The position numbers and the translations under genes are program-made. The notes under the pieces were generated by a model. It was given only the letters and a program-made list of their open reading frames with translations, made no database searches and was not told the origin of the DNA. Positions 1 through 10,767 of a DNA stretch of 64,000 nucleotides are shown here, piece after piece. The stretch's first letter is position 1; every line of letters begins with the position of its first letter. Source of the DNA: Fulvia fulva (lineage: Eukaryota > Ascomycota > Dothideomycetes > Mycosphaerellales > Mycosphaerellaceae). The DNA lies in assembly GCF_020509005.1 (NCBI RefSeq), contig NC_063023.1, positions 1,240,001 to 1,304,000 of the forward strand, read 5' to 3'.

Positions 1-3000
1 CTATCATTTTCTCTTGTTTCCCCCTCTAGTAAGACTGTTGTCTAGACAAAGCTCCTTAGGGGGGTTCTATTCATTAATAAGATTTCTCCTCTCCTATAAG
101 AACGGGCATATTACTCATTATGTACACTACTAATAGAGAATGCCTTTATGACTGCTTAATTAGAGACCAACCTAAAGTAGTAGGAGCTTTAGTATAGAAG
201 ATTTGTACACTTTAGGAAGAATTTGCTCTAGAATCTTTATAAGGTAACAGACTTAAAAGAACCTATTCCTATCCCTAAGGATAGCTTTCACTAGTACAGA
301 GTATATTTAATAGTAAAGATGAAGAAGTACAAAGGCAAAGTTATAGAGAGAAGACCTAAAAGACTTGCCCTTATATCTATTGACATATATAGCCTACTAC
401 TAATCTTAAGACTAGGATTGAAATACTAGCTTAAGATTGTTAATAACTTCTCTAGGAAGAAGTGGACCTTTCCTCTTAGGAAAAGAGAAGATGCTCTAGT
501 TGCTCTCTAGAACTAGAAGATCAAAGTAGAGAGGAAATTATTAGCGTAGCTAAAAGTAGTAAGGCTTGACAATACAAAAGAACTTATTACATTAGTAAAG
601 TAGTAGGAGAAGGATTTAGGGATTAGGCTCGAGCCGACTAAGGTATATAACTCTCTACAGAATGGACTAGTTAAGAGGTTAATACAAACCTTAGAGGACT
701 CTATAAGGGCAATGCTTAAAGAGGCTAAAATGCCGGTTGAATTTTGGCCTAAAGCACTAGAGGCCTAAACTTATATAAGGAACAAACTACTAAATGGCCT
801 AGATTACGATAGGTTCAAGGTTTCACTAGATAAGGCTTTTGATAGTATCAAACCGACTATCAACTATTTGAAAGTTTAGGGATATAAAGCTGTTGTCTAT
901 ATAGACATAAGATCCTAACCTTAATAGGTAAGAAGTGACAAGCTAATAAATAGAGGTAAAGAAGTAGTGTTTATTAGGTATGTTAAAAGTATAGCTAAAG
1001 CCTAGCTCTTTTAGGAACTAGACATAAGAGCTGTTAAACAATACATACATATAGACTTCTTTAAGGACTAGCCTAGAGGTGATATAGGTCTTAATGTTCT
1101 AACATTAAATCTACTAAGTAGCGCACTAGCTAGGAAGCCCTTAGGAAGGCCGAGGAAGAACGTATCCTTAGGACAATCTACCTACTATTTAGGCGTCTAT
1201 TAAAGTACCCCCGAAATAGATCAGCTAATTAAGAGCCCTAAAGTCGCTCAGCCGAGAAAGCTGTTTATACAACTTCCCTAACCTCCGGAGAACGTAGGGG
1301 AATTTCAGAAAATCGATTAGCTAATTAAGAGAAGCTCCCTAGATCCCTAGGAAATAGACGTTACTAGGTCATAAGTAACGGTCCCTAAATCATACCTTAC
1401 AAAGAGAAAGGCTGACTATAATGTTAAGGGCTATAATATAAAACAGAAAGCCCTAAAATCTATTGTCCCTAAGCCCGAACTAACTACTAAAGTAGGAGAA
1501 GTAATAGACCTCTTAGAGAACCTTGCTACTTTTTACTAAGCTTTCTTTATAGCTATACAATCAGCAGACAGTTCAATACTATAGGATAGCGAATTCCTAG
1601 AAGAAGTTAAGGAAATGGCCTTTATAGTAACTATAGAAGCTATTATATATAAGCAAGAGGTCCTAATTCCAAAATCCTATAAGGACACTATAACTAACAA
1701 GAAATAGGGACATCTTTAGAAGGGGGCAATCTAAAAGGAACTAGATGCTCTATAGAGTAATAACACCTAGGAAAATTCTGTTCTACTAAAGGGAGCAAAT
1801 CTCGTTACATTAAGATAGGTCTTTGATATTAAGAGAAGCATTAGTAGAGCTATTGAAAAGTTCAAGGCTAGACTAGTTATAAGGGGCTTCTTATAGAAGT
1901 TTGGTGTTAACTTTATAGAGACATTTACACCTATAGTAAGACAGGACACCCTTAGGGTGTTTATAGCTATTATGTATAAGAAGGATCTTTATCTTGACTA
2001 AGTAGATGTGAACAATACATTCATAGAAAGCACCCTCTATAAAGACATCTTTATGTTACTACTACTAGGAGTTGAGCTTCTACTAAACATAGTGTTCAAA
2101 ATCCTTAAAAGCTTGTATAGACTTAAGTAAGTAGCTAGAGATTAGAATCAACTCTATATATCAAAGCTTAGAGAGATTGGATTTATATAGTTAGAAGTGG
2201 ATCTATGCCTACTTATCTATAAGAAGAGGGAGATCATAATCCTTATATATAGATGACATTCTAATTACTATACTAAAGTTAATAGATGTTCTCTAGTTCA
2301 AAAGAGAACTTAGCAAGACCTTCAAGATCAAAGATCTAGGTGAACTTAAAAAGATCCTTAGCATAAGAGTTATAAGGGACAGGAAGAGAGGAATCCTGAA
2401 ACTTAACTAAGGACACTTTGTTAGGGATAGCCTAGCTAAGATAGGAATGAACTATAAGAAGGCAGTACCTACACACTTACCTATAGATAGCTATAAGGCC
2501 CTTAAACCTTCAAGCTATATAGATAAGAGGTGTGATAAGGCAGAGTACTAGAGTATCTATAGTACTTAGATGTAGCTAGTAATAATTATAAGGCTAGACA
2601 TTGCTTTTGCCCTAGGAAGGATGAGCTTATTTGTGAGTGACCTATCCACCTACTATATAAAGGCTTTGAAGAAGATCACTAGGTACCTAAGATCATGCCC
2701 TAATCTAGGACTTTAGTTCTTAAAGTCTAGAAAAGGACAACTTATTAGATACTATAATTCTGATTATACTATAGACAAAGTAGACAGAGTCTTAATCCTT
2801 AGGTATGTCTGCTTCCTCTATAGGGCACCAGTTTCTTAGATAAGTAAGAAGCAAAAGTCTGTAGCAATATCTATAATAGAGGCTGAATATATAGCTATGA
2901 ATATATATACAAAGTAGTCCTAATTCCTAGCTTTACTACTAAGAGAAATGGATTGTCTAGAGTTAGTAGGAGACTGTTCCTATTAACCAAGAATTACTAG

Positions 3001-3261
3001 AAACTAGGAGACTGTATCAAATTTGAGACTAGTCTAATTAAGAGGTGACAATCAAGCTGCCCTTACCCTAGTAAAAGATATACATGTTTATAACAAGTCG
3101 AAGCACATTGAAATTGCCTATAACGCTATTAGGAAACTTTAGTAGAGGAGGCTTATTACTATTAAGTACACCCTAACCTCTAAGATAGTTATAGACGGGT
3201 TTATAAAACTAAAGACTAGTCTATACTTCTAGAGGTTTATAAGCTAGCTTAACCTATTATA
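1..3261 (+). pseudogene. Ty1/copia gag-pol relic, RIP-damaged, cut by the window edge
   Basis: This is a broken copia polyprotein; the window opens just after its protease. Conceptual translation with stops aligns along its length with the intact copia at 28339-33039. The integrase C-terminal stretch MPVEFWPKALEA is at about 729-764, the reverse transcriptase box YIDDIL at about 2250, and RNase H includes KKQKSVAIS at about 2850 and GDNQAALTLVKD at about 3040. The frame ends near 3261. Many TAG/TAA codons sit where the intact relative has W or Q, as RIP produces, and there is also a one-base frameshift at the YIDD box. It is a related but different family (clear protein similarity, little DNA identity). 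It keeps more CA/TG and has less CpG than the other relics, which suggests an older history. It is non-functional. Confidence 0.9.
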
Positions 3262-3561
3262 AAAAGGTCCAAGTACTATTAATAGGAAGTGAGTAGACTA
3301 TAACCTCCTATACGAGATAAGTAGGAGTATTAAGATGTAGCATCTTAAAGGGAGTCAACAATCAGGAAGTGATCTAGTAGCCTAAGGCATCTACGATAAC
3401 TCAGCTTATAGGGAGATACCTTCTCTCCCTTTTAGCTTAGATAGACATCCAACACAATCAACACATTAGTTCCTAATATATTGCTACATACTCGTGCTAT
3501 TAGTCAGTTGAAGATTGATCTCTTACTCTACTCCGCTACTATCCACCCGTACCTATTTAAT
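3262..3561 (+). other. 3' non-coding end of the copia relic, possible LTR remnant
   Basis: This stretch lies between the copia RNase H end and the target duplication of LINE L1a. It holds no ORF. A short perfect palindrome (aagatg-tag-catctt, 3332-3346) lies inside it. A 3' LTR is expected here, but the partner 5' LTR is outside the window, so its borders cannot be set. Confidence 0.4.
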
Positions 3562-3577
3562 ACATCCCGTTATATAG
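3562..3577. repeat. Target-site duplication of LINE L1a (left)
   Basis: acatcccgttatatag here and atatcctgttatatag at 8712-8727 match at 14 of 16 bases. Both differences are C to T, one of them CpA to TpA, as expected if RIP acted after insertion. The pair brackets the GATA tail and the 5' end of L1a. Confidence 0.65.
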
Positions 3578-3770
3578 ATAGATAGATATTTCATTAAGCT
3601 ATTATAGTGCCCTTCGGCCTATATAGCTATACTATCTTGTTTTCGTATATATAGAGGGGAAACCGTATTAGTAAAAACCCCTCCTCCTTCCCGCCTATCT
3701 TTTCCCCCTAGTTGTCGTCTTAGATTTCCCTTATTAGGGGTACGCTAGTGTTATAGGCCTACTCTAATAA

Positions 3771-6700
3771 CTACCCTATCTATAACCCTCCTAGCTTCCG
3801 CCTCTTATCTATCTACTCCTCCGTCTCGCTAGCGAGGCTAAACTACTAGAGGTATCCCTACTATAGTATCTACCGAGAGATTCGGCGAATATTACCTTTA
3901 TCCCTAATAATTAACTTATAGTCTCTCCTTCCCGCTTAGTGCCTCTAATTTCCCCTACCTCTCGCCTACTACGGGCATCGTAGTAGCATATATTCTAGGT
4001 TTTACGATAGGTAGCTACACTAGTAGGCTAGGCTTTAGATGTCTAGTACGCGTCTCCTAAATAGGTAGGCCCTTAATCTAATATATTCGAACCTGATTTA
4101 GATCGCTATACTTACTTCGGCCCTTGTTAGGTCCCTATATAGCTAGTAATTATGTCTCTAGAAGGCTCGGAGTGCTATCGAGCCTATTGTCTTAGAGGGC
4201 TTCCTTTTCTAGTCCTATTCCTATAGGTAGCTCGCTATCTATTCCGCTAGGCTTTAGGTCTTAGCCTTACTCCCGCCGGCCTAGCGAGTCCTACGCTCCT
4301 CCTCTTTTCGTACTAGCCATTCGGTGCTTGTCTATACGGCCGTACAGGTAGTAAGGTCATCCTCTTTTTGGCTTGTCCTATGTCCGGCCCCTCTCCGGTA
4401 GCGGCTTTCTATCTTATTCTTTGCCTCCTAGATCGTAGTTTGTACTTAGTAATCTATCGTCTTTACCGCGTATTAAATTCTTATTCCCCGGATATATTGG
4501 CCGATTAGTAGTGTTCCTGTCTCTATTTCTACCGTGCTTATTAACGTTGTCTTATATACGCCTAGTATTCTACGTAGGTTACCTACCTATATCCTATTTA
4601 GGGGTTACTCAATCCGTTTCGGGATCGGCTTGCCTACGCCTCCTATTCCCTAAACCTATACCCCGTATAACATAGCTAGTCTAACGATCGCCTTATATAT
4701 TACTCTTGCCTTATCGAATGTTACTCCCTATATAGACGCCGTAAGCCTCTTTATCGAGGCTTCGTTAACTTGCGCTCGACTCTAGGCTTTCTTAATCTAT
4801 ACATTCTAGCTTAGCTTCGGGTCGAGCTAGATCCCTAGTACTCGTAGCTCCGCTAATAGCTTAGTCTCGTAGCCTTAGATTCTTACCGCCGCCTTTATAT
4901 TATAGTATATTCTCGCTTTACTAAAGTATATAAGTTAGTACTTTTTAGGGGCGAACCGGGTATTATACTTCTTTGCCTACTCCTCGTATTTCTTATGCCT
5001 ATCTTTAAGGAGGCGATAGTTCTCTTCTATCGAGTCTAACTAGGCTAGAATGTTTATATCGTCTACAAATCCCGATACTAAGGTTTACGGAGAGGTGAGT
5101 AGGGGGATTAGATTAGACATAAATATTAGAAATAGGATTAGGGAGAGAGTAGATCCCTAAGGTATTCTAGCCTCTACCTTTACCGGGTCGGACATATACC
5201 TTCCTAGGACTAGGTATGTCGTCCGTTCCTAGAAAAAGGAGTAGACGAACTTCGTTACCTACTAGGGGATGCCTTTCTACTATAGGATATATATTAGCCT
5301 TTAGTATAAGACGTTATCGAAGGCTCCTACGATGTCGAGGGATAGTAAGGACGCTACTCGGTTCCTACTATAGTACTAGAGGGTCTGAATTTACTCCGTA
5401 ATTAGCTCTATTACTATTAGTATCGATCGCTAGCTTCTTCCCCCTATCTATATTACTAGGAGTACGTAGTTATCCTCGGCTAGCTACGTAAGTCTCTAGG
5501 CTACTATCTTTTCTAGGACCTTCCCTATCGTGTTTAGAAGTACGATTAGTCTATACGATTTGGGCTAAGTATAGTCCTCCTTCTATAGCTTACGTAGCAC
5601 TACTATTATAGACTCTCTATACGGCTTCGGGTGATACCCTAGCCGTAGGCACGCGGTAAATAGGTTAGTAAGGCTCGGCGCGATCTCTTCTCTATACTCT
5701 TTTAGTAGTATATTTAGTATCCTATCTAGGCCTAGGGCTTTTCGTCCTTTTAGCTTACTTATAACTCCTATTACTATATTAGAGCTAACCGCCTAATCTA
5801 TATCTAGAGGTTCTAGGTATATACTCGGGTCGATGTCCGTAAGGTCTACCTCTACTTACGTCGAAAAGAAATAGTCGGCTAATACTTTTGCCTTACCCCG
5901 GGGCGTAGCCTAGGTAATCCCTTCGCGGTCTACGATTAGAGGGAAGTAAGGGGTTTGTTACTCTTTAGGTAGTCGTGCCTATTTAGCTAGTCTCTATATC
6001 TATTCCGGGTTTTCTATAACGAGCCCGATCGTCGCTCTCTAGTCCTATAGCTTATCGCGTCTTATCTGTGCCTTCTTCTCTTATGTCGCGCGACAGTATT
6101 ACTCCTACGTCTCTTAGGTATGCTCCTTCGTCTACTGTCGCCTTGCCCTTCTAGCCTCCCTTACCTTCGTAGAGTATTTAGGGGTCTAGAAGGCCTTCTA
6201 CTATGTTAAGGGCCGGAGTAACGGCGTAAATTGTTCCGCTACTTACTATATAACCGAGGTAATCTGTTCCGCTACTTGATCTAGCTAAGCTGTCGTCTCG
6301 AGTTCTCTATACTATAGTAGGTTCGCTATTAGGAAGCCTCTTATATCGTCCTAGCGTACCTTCTTCTAGTTACGGCGTAGTTCGCTTACTAGCTCCTCTG
6401 TCGCCTTTACCCCTAGCGTCGTTTAAATAGGGATATAGTCTAAGGAGGCTTCTAGCGCGTAGTTCGGTCGGTATTAGACTAGTCTCTCTTTAAGTTCTCG
6501 TAATAGAAAGTATAGGTCGATTATACTTATACTTATACGGGCCTTCTACGTCTCTATTCCCTTTGGTATTACTAAGGCCATTCCGTAGCGTACGGTTATA
6601 TCTAGTAGCTTTCCCCCTAGAAACGCGTACGGGGGAGTAAATTCGAGTCCCTACTATAGGTAGTAGAGGTTAAAGTCGCCGAGGAGTACTTGCTTTATAT

Positions 6701-7124
6701 CTTAGCTTAGGGTCCGCTCTAGGTAGGCGAGGGTTCCTAGTTCCCTACTCGTCCGACCCCGCGGTAGCGGGTTATAAACGTTATAGATCTAGATAGAGCC
6801 TTGTGTCGTATCGATCTAGATTGATGTTATGTCTCCTAGGTTGCCCTACTACGGTAGTATAACCTTCTACGACTTAAGGTCTATAGTCTTACTTACGTAT
6901 ATATATATCCTCGGGATAACGCCTCGTTAGCCTACGATTACGGTATAGTATCTCCGGTCATTATAAGTAGCTAGGAGTCCTACGTAGGGGTTGATCTATA
7001 GTTCCTATACCGTAATAACGTAGTACCGTAGCGGATCTAGCTCTTATAGAAAGTAGCGCTAGACCTTGTCCCTACTTTTATTTACGTTATACTATACGAT
7101 AGTAATATCGTCGTATAGTATTAT
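3771..7124 (-). pseudogene. L1a ORF2 relic (endonuclease-reverse transcriptase)
   Basis: This is the collinear counterpart of the LINE B ORF2 at 21184-24537. The reverse transcriptase box is still legible near 5050-5075 as FVDDINI. Stop codons are scattered throughout where B has TGG, CAG or CAA. The start codon ATG has become ATA/ATT-like because its C on the + strand changed to T (tcat became ttat at about 7121-7124). Small open stretches on the + strand (5216-5401, 7459-7698) are antisense shadows of this relic. Non-functional. Confidence 0.9.
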
Positions 7125-8470
7125 TCGTTATCCGGAAGGTCTATTTCCGTACTAACCTACTATATCTCCTAAGCCTATATCCCGCTGTCCGGCTAGCCCT
7201 AGGGCCGCTAGGGCGCCCTAAAGATTCGTATTTAGCCTAGTTCGTTAGCGGCCCGGTTAAGGTGTCGAGGCCTACGGGGAGGTAGATACGTTTATAGTTA
7301 GGTTCCCTTATTCGTCTCTTCTGCCCTCTTCCTTTTGCTCGGCTCGAAGCCCTTAGATACGGTAGGTCTCTCCTACTATCGTTAGGGGTACCTAGCTAGT
7401 ATAGAGATCCTTACTTGTCTCGCTCGTTCTTATACTACTATTCTAGCTAGGTTTTAGTTTGAATACGCTAGGTACCTTCTACCGTAGTATATATACCTAC
7501 TCTCTTTTTTTAGGCATTCCCTTCCCTAGTATAGGCCTACGTAGTAGGGACACCTTAGGGTCTTCTCCCCGTATCTTAGGGCGATATAACCGTACTATTA
7601 GTACTAGAAGCATTATAGTACCCTATAGCTACTCTAATAGATCTCCGTGTCTATTCTCTCGTAGTTCTAGAATAGCCTATTATCTAGTATCTAGTTAGCT
7701 TATTCCGCTATCTCTACCTAGATAATAAGCGATAAATACGTCTTCTCTCGGTCTACTATCTTAGATATCTATACCGCCTTCGTTAGTCGTACTCCTAGGG
7801 AGGTGTTCTAGTTCTATACTGAGAGGTAGGGAAGGTCTTCGACCTTAAATGTCCTAGGGACCCCGTAGGCGATAACGGTATACTATTAGTAGGAGACTCG
7901 TACCGACTTCGCGACTTTAGTAGTCTACTCCTTATAGGTCTCTAGCTTTCGTCTATTAGACTCTTATACGGTAAAGAGTCTTACTACGCCTATTGCCTCT
8001 ACCCTCGCTCTAACTACCTCCTTTTAGCCGATTCTATCGACAATCTCTTTACTTATTAAGGCTACGATTTCTTGTTTCTCCGCCGGATTAGTAATATATA
8101 GGCGTATCGCCTTACTTACCTTCGGAGGGGGTTAATTCTTACCTACTACTACTATTACCTATATAGTTAGTCTCTAGGCTACCTTCTATGTTACTTATTA
8201 GATTGTCTTCGGGATTTAGTATAATAGCGCTTTTAGCGCTCCTAGTAGCTATACTATAGTGTTCTTATATATCCGGGCTAGGTGTTCGTTATCCCCTAGT
8301 AAGTTTTCCGCCTCCGTATATAGGGTCGTCTACGCTATATTATTAGTCGTTAGCCTCTACTTTCTATATAGTAGGCCTTAGCTTATGTCCTAGGTTTTTT
8401 CTTAGTTTGTTCCCCGGTTTAGCTCTTAGTATAGAATGTTCGTAAGGCTATAGCTCTCGTTAGTTACTAT
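7121..8470 (-). pseudogene. L1a ORF1 relic (zinc-knuckle RNA-binding protein)
   Basis: This is the collinear counterpart of LINE B ORF1 (24534-25883). The start codon, cat on the + strand in B, is tat here (8468-8470), a CpA to TpA change. The zinc-knuckle cysteines encoded by TGY are mostly turned to TAY (Tyr) in the 7440-7620 region. It would have encoded the nucleic-acid chaperone of the LINE RNP. Non-functional. Confidence 0.87.
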
Positions 8471-8711
8471 CCTTCGCTACTATTTAGGGTCGCGCTTCCT
8501 AATTAGGTAGTTGTCCTCCGTAACTCCGTAACTCTAGGGTCTGCCTTTAGGGGAACGGAACCTTAGTTTTAGGGTTCTTTATACTACAATTACGCCGCCG
8601 CTAGCGTAGGCGGGTCGCTACTACTTAAGTAGATTACTCGTCTTAATAAGGGCTACCGAATAAATAGTCCTCGTCGATATTCCGCTCTCCTTAAGTATTA
8701 CTTCCTAAGTT

Positions 8712-8727
8712 ATATCCTGTTATATAG
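8712..8727. repeat. Target-site duplication of LINE L1a (right)
   Basis: Partner of 3562-3577, with two C to T differences. It marks the 5' limit of the insertion, 36 bases beyond the end of family homology. Confidence 0.6.
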
Positions 8728-8990
8728 AGATACGTACTAGAGGCTAATTAATAATATAGGTACCCGTAAGCGTATAAATAACGCGAGATAAATCGGTAGC
8801 CTATATACTACGGACGTATTATTAGTAAACGTATAGAACATTTAGTTAACTTCCGGGCCTCCCGTCCGCTAGACCCTTTATTACTTCTACTATCTCTCCG
8901 CTCCTAGGTCTTTCCTTCCTTCTCTTCTTCCTATACAAGCTCCCTTATATCTCTTTATACCCTTTATATACGAAACCTAAACGCCCTCGT
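8728..8990. other. RIPped unassigned spacer
   Basis: The stretch is TpA-rich and CpA-poor. No repeat family present elsewhere in the window is recognised in it, and it has no convincing frame. Confidence 0.4.
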
Positions 8991-9360
8991 GTACCCGCTA
9001 ATTCGTTAGAAACCCTAACTAATTACTATAATAATACTATATATATTACTAACCTAAAGCCGAGTACTATACTTATAACTACCGACCCTCCCGCCGATTA
9101 TCCTATTAATTATACTAGCGAGTCCGCCCGATAGATGACTTCCTAGTAGTAGCCCGAGGAAGACGAGCTTAGCGAGCTAGGCTATATCGGCGATATCGAC
9201 AATATTAGCGATATTAGCGAGGTTATCGACATAATAGATATATTAGGCTTCGAGCTACTACTACTTCTACCCGATACGAGTTTGCTCGACCTTACTATAT
9301 ACGATAAGATTTAGTAGGAGCCGATAGTCGAGCTATACCTCCGTAAGTAATATCTACGCT
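8991..9360 (+). pseudogene. Unidentified RIPped coding remnant
   Basis: One + strand frame stays readable for about 120 codons, and its only interruptions are RIP-type stops. A run of TAG codons at about 9150 probably derives from a glutamine run. It is followed by an acidic stretch (PEEDELSELGYIGDIDNISD, about 9158-9217) and a leucine-rich part (LGFELLLLLPDTSLLDL, about 9241-9291). It matches none of the LINE, copia or gypsy proteins in this window. It could be the gag or accessory ORF of another element or a truncated host gene. I do not recognise it. The LINE L1c junction cuts it off at about 9361. Confidence 0.4.
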
Positions 9361-10378
9361 AGCCTAGAGTCGAGCGTAAGTTGACAAAGCCTCGATAAAG
9401 AGGCTTACGGCGTCTATATAGGGAGCAATATTTAATAAGGTAAGAGTAATATATAAGGCGATCGTTAGACTAGCTATATTATACGGGGTACAGATTTAGG
9501 GAATAGGAGGCGTAGGTAAGCCGACCCGACACGGATTAAGTAATCCCTAAATCGGATATAGGTAGGTAACCTACGTAGGGTACTAGGCGTATATAAGACA
9601 ACGTTAATAAGTACGGTAGAAATAGAGACGGGAACACTACTAATCGGCTAATATATCCGGGGAATAAGAATTTAATACGCGGTAAAGACGATAGATTACC
9701 TAGTATAAACTACGATCTAGGAGGCAAAGAATAAGGTAGAAAGCCGCTACCGGAGAGGGGCCGGACGTAGGACAAGCTTAAAAGAGGATGACCTTACTAC
9801 CTTTACGGCCGTATAGACAAGTACCGAATGGCTAGCACGAATAGAGGAGGAGCGTAGGACTCGCTAGGCCGGCGGGAGCAAGGCTAAGACCTAAAGTCTA
9901 GCGGAATAGATAGCGAGCTACCTATAGGAGTAGGACTAGAAAAGGAAGCCCCCTAAGACAATAGGCCCGATAGTACTCCGAGCCTTCTAGAGACACAACT
10001 ACTAGCTATATAGGGACCTAATAAGGGCCGAAGCAAGTATAGCGATCTAAATCAGGTCCGAATATATTAGATTAAGGGCCTACCTATTTAGGAGACGCGT
10101 ACTAGACATCTAAAGCCTAGCCTACTAGTGTAGCTACCTATCGCAAAACCTAGAGTATATACTACTATGATGCCCGTAGTAGGCGAGAGGTAGGGGAAAT
10201 TAGAGGTACTAAGCGGGAAGGAGAGACTATAAGTCAATTATTAGGGACAAAGGTAACATTTGCCGAATCTCTCGGTAGATACTATAGTAGGGATACCTCT
10301 AGTAGTTTAGCCTTACTAGCGAGACGGAGGAGTAGATAGATAAGAGGCGGAAGCTAGGGGATTATAGATAGGGTAGTC
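9361..10378 (+). pseudogene. L1c ORF2 C-terminal relic
   Basis: This is the 3' third of a LINE ORF2, corresponding to roughly the last 340 residues of the LINE B protein. The conserved stretches AIVRPAMLYGAQIW and EASIAIQIRSEHIGLRAY can be followed at about 9450-9500 and 10030-10080, with TAG/TAA replacing W/Q codons. It lacks endonuclease and catalytic RT because of the 5' truncation. Non-functional. Confidence 0.85.
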
Positions 10379-10568
10379 ATCAGGGCAGGCCCATGACACT
10401 AGCGTACCCCTAACAAGGGAAATTTAAGACGACAACGAGGAGGAAAAGACAGGCGGGAAGGAGGAGGGGTTTTCACCAACACGGTTTCCCCTCTATATAT
10501 ACAAAAACAAGATAGTATAGCTATATAGGCCAAAGGGTACTATAATAGCTTAATGAAATATCTATCTA
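9361..10568 (+). mobile_element. L1c: 5'-truncated LINE copy of the L1a/B family
   Basis: Homology to LINE B (its reverse complement, about 22200 down to 20991) starts inside ORF2, in the thumb region just before the ASIKRLTASTWGA motif. It runs through the ORF2 end and the 3' UTR to a TATC tail at 10557-10568. The body is heavily RIPped, but the 3' UTR part at about 10379-10520 keeps intact CA/TG words (for example gggcaggcccatgacac). The tail abuts the tail of LINE A in the opposite orientation. Confidence 0.88.
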
Positions 10569-10767
10569 TCTATATAGATAGATGATTCATTTACCCGTTG
10601 TGGTGCCCTCCGGCCCATACGGGTTTATGTCTATATATGTTACTACATAAGGTAGGAAACCTATTCCTAGGTAAAAACCTCCTCTCCTTCTCTAATAGCT
10701 TCCTTGCCATGAGTTCTCAGTTTTCCTTCCATTAGGGTGCACTAGTGTCATGGTGGTTAGCCTCTGA

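Larger units (their letters stand above)
3578..8711 (-). mobile_element. L1a: full-length Tad-like LINE, saturated with RIP
   Basis: This is a non-LTR retrotransposon copy on the minus strand. From 3588 to about 8470 it is collinear with intact LINE B (21001-25883) at a constant offset of 17413, so no net indel accumulated in almost 5 kb. Nearly all differences are CpA/TpG in B against TpA here. The 3' end is a GATA-type tail (TATC on the element strand) rather than poly-A. Homology to B stops at about 8675, and 36 bases of copy-specific sequence follow before the target duplication. It cannot code for protein. Confidence 0.92.

Noticed and set aside
1767..1949. A 60-residue minus-strand ORF
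   Set aside because: It is antisense to the RT region of the copia relic and resembles the antisense stretch of the intact copia at 29552-29923.
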